From NCBI GenBank assembly GCA_026989035.1, contig JALSKB010000179.1, forward strand, positions 1-44,968: DNA of 44,968 nt, in the 5' to 3' direction. The notes under the pieces are model-generated. The model searched no databases. It saw only the letters and a program-made list of their open reading frames with translations, and was not told where the DNA came from. Numbering within the stretch: the first letter of the stretch is position 1; each line of letters starts with the position of its first letter. Positions 43,943 to 44,968 of this stretch are shown one piece after another. The DNA is from Saprospiraceae bacterium (GTDB lineage Bacteria > Bacteroidota > Bacteroidia > Chitinophagales > Saprospiraceae). Position numbers and translations under genes: made by a program.

Positions 43943-44048
43943 TATACCCAAGCCGAAATGGTTTGGTATATTTACAACTCACAAACGGGCGAAAGATAGG
44001 GAGTTTGAGAGGCTAACGCCTCCCAAACCAATTTGTGATGGGGGTATA
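43943..44048 (+). repeat. 105-bp two-hairpin element, copy F
   Basis: Complete copy that begins immediately after the HMA stop (TATACCCAAGCCG) and ends GGGGTATA. A further partial right end in reverse orientation follows at 44045-44070 (TATACCCGAAGTGAAGTGG), sharing the TATA. Confidence 0.85.
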
Positions 44049-44070
44049 CCCGAAGTGAAGTGGTTTAGGC

Positions 44071-44383
44071 ATAGGCCATACGATTAAAAAGCATCTCGGA
44101 GTTTAAAGCTACTGCAGTAAAAACACATTTCATTGCACTCCTTCAAATATTAAAAAAACAAAAACAGCTCACAGTATTGTCTATCGGCTGACAAAAAGAC
44201 TGTCTAATAATTGACAAAAAAACATTTCACTTGATTTCAAGGCAGCAATATAAATTGTCAAAGTATCCCTAGAACACTACCGGATTATATACGGAGCAAA
44301 ATGGGTAGGGAAAATGAGCATACCTTCGGTGTACTTTCCGCCAAGGCGCAAACCAACTCGCGACGGGCATAAACACGACACCT
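44071..44383. other. 313-nt intergenic region before the truncated surface-protein gene
   Basis: A/T-rich and without a coding frame that looks like protein. TTG then TAAATTGT with 17-nt spacing is near 44213-44241, but it has two mismatches to the -7 box, so no promoter is claimed. Confidence 0.5.
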
Positions 44384-44968
44384 ATGAAAAATCGATTCTA
44401 CACGCTCGCCCAGCTACTTATCATTTCTTTTATTTTCCCTTCATTACTAAAAGCCCAATGCACGCTCTCTATCGAAGGAGATTCCGGCATTTGCCCGGGA
44501 GGCACCGCCTATTTAATCGCAACAGTTATGGGCCCCGAGCCTTATTACGACATCAACTGGTTTTTTCAAGGCGACATCATCGCTACCGGAACAAACGAAT
44601 TAATCGTCTTTGAACCCGGTGAATATATCGCGGCCATCACAACGACTAATGGCTGTACAGACAGCACCTCCTTTATTGTCGCTCCCTATCCGAGCCCAAA
44701 CCTCAGCATCTCCGGCCCAAATTGTTTTGCCCCGGGGGATTCTATGGCCGTCCTGACAGCCGAGGGAGATTTCGCTTCTATCAGCTGGTCCACCGGCTAC
44801 ATAGGAGAGAACCTCACCGTTTACGAACCGGGCACATACTGCGGAACAGCCTACGACAGCGCGGGTGTCTGCCCCACCGAAGTCTGCTTTACCCTGTACC
44901 CCGCCAACCAGCTGAGTATCGTTGCCTTAGACGCCTTTTGCCCCGACAGCCTGGCAAGCTGCCAACAA
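44384..44968 (+). CDS. Secreted Ig/PKD-type surface protein, 3'-truncated
   Basis: The frame is open from the ATG at 44384 to the window edge (195 codons). A signal peptide (MKNRFYTLAQLLIISF to about SLLKAQ) is followed by short repeated Ig-like modules, each built as a cysteine-bearing strand pattern: DSGICPGGTAYLIATV, DINWFFQGDIIATG, EPGEYIAAITTTNGCTDS, then ISGPNCFAPGDSMAVL, ISWSTGYIGENLTVYEPGTY. Such arrays are typical of large Bacteroidota adhesins or cell-surface proteins secreted by the type IX system, with a sorting domain at the far C-terminus; that end is not visible here. Frame-shadow ORFs over the same DNA were discarded. Confidence 0.75.
   Translation, partial: MKNRFYTLAQLLIISFIFPSLLKAQCTLSIEGDSGICPGGTAYLIATVMGPEPYYDINWFFQGDIIATGTNELIVFEPGEYIAAITTTNGCTDSTSFIVAPYPSPNLSISGPNCFAPGDSMAVLTAEGDFASISWSTGYIGENLTVYEPGTYCGTAYDSAGVCPTEVCFTLYPANQLSIVALDAFCPDSLASCQQ

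Noticed and set aside
1-44968. CRISPR array, tRNA or rRNA genes
   Set aside because: No regularly spaced direct repeats and no cloverleaf or rRNA signatures were seen while reading both strands; short tRNAs could still be missed by eye.

Overview
The window comes from a Bacteroidota genome, most likely the Saprospiria or a related lineage. The main evidence is the complete type IX secretion / gliding core gldK-gldL-gldM-gldN (29842-34551, minus strand) with a PorP/SprF-family gene just upstream (34880-35869). Supporting evidence is the Bacteroidota-type promoter signature (TTG ... TAnnTTTG), the many lipoproteins, beta-barrels and TPR proteins, and a truncated gene at the right edge that looks like a large secreted Ig/PKD-type surface protein. 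No rRNA, tRNA, CRISPR array, prophage or intact insertion sequence was found.

Layout. 1-5.6 kb: end of an outer-membrane barrel gene, a seven-haem TPR cytochrome lipoprotein, a Crp/Fnr-type regulator, a 1-kb gene-poor stretch full of repeat debris, and a 2-oxoglutarate/Fe(II) oxygenase. 5.6-13.5 kb: a TMTC-like membrane TPR protein, a GH3/serine-hydrolase fusion and a class A penicillin-binding protein (cell envelope). 13.5-19.1 kb: two lipoproteins, a WecA-type phosphoglycosyl transferase, a FluC fluoride channel and feoAB ferrous iron uptake. 19.3-22.5 kb: a small barrel, UDP-glucose dehydrogenase and an AI-2E-type membrane protein. 22.7-29.8 kb: PcrA/UvrD helicase, QueG, a SlyD-like FKBP, the 2-oxoglutarate dehydrogenase E2 subunit and a CPA-type antiporter with a TrkA-N-like tail. 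29.8-35.9 kb: the T9SS locus. 36.2-43.9 kb: a candidate structured RNA before a TM2 protein, a GCS2-CBS fusion, an O-methyltransferase, a FemAB/GNAT-like protein, an Omp85 protein, and an outer-membrane/HMA pair that may handle metals. 44.4 kb to the end: the truncated secreted protein.

The most unusual signals are at DNA level. First, a 13-mer, TTTGGCGAAAGCC, occurs ten times exactly and once with one mismatch, spread over 40 kb on both strands. Inside genes it is read in all six frames and encodes six different peptides; it also occurs between genes. In three copies it extends to a perfect hairpin with a GAAA (or TTTC) loop. It behaves like an iterated genomic word (compare HIP1 or DNA-uptake sequences) rather than a protein motif. 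Second, a ~105-bp two-hairpin element with TATACCC/GGGTATA ends is present in four near-complete copies plus diverged and rearranged pieces, including a perfect 29-bp-arm palindrome; it looks like a MITE- or REP-type element. Third, there is a helix-closed leader with repeated internal words upstream of the TM2 gene.
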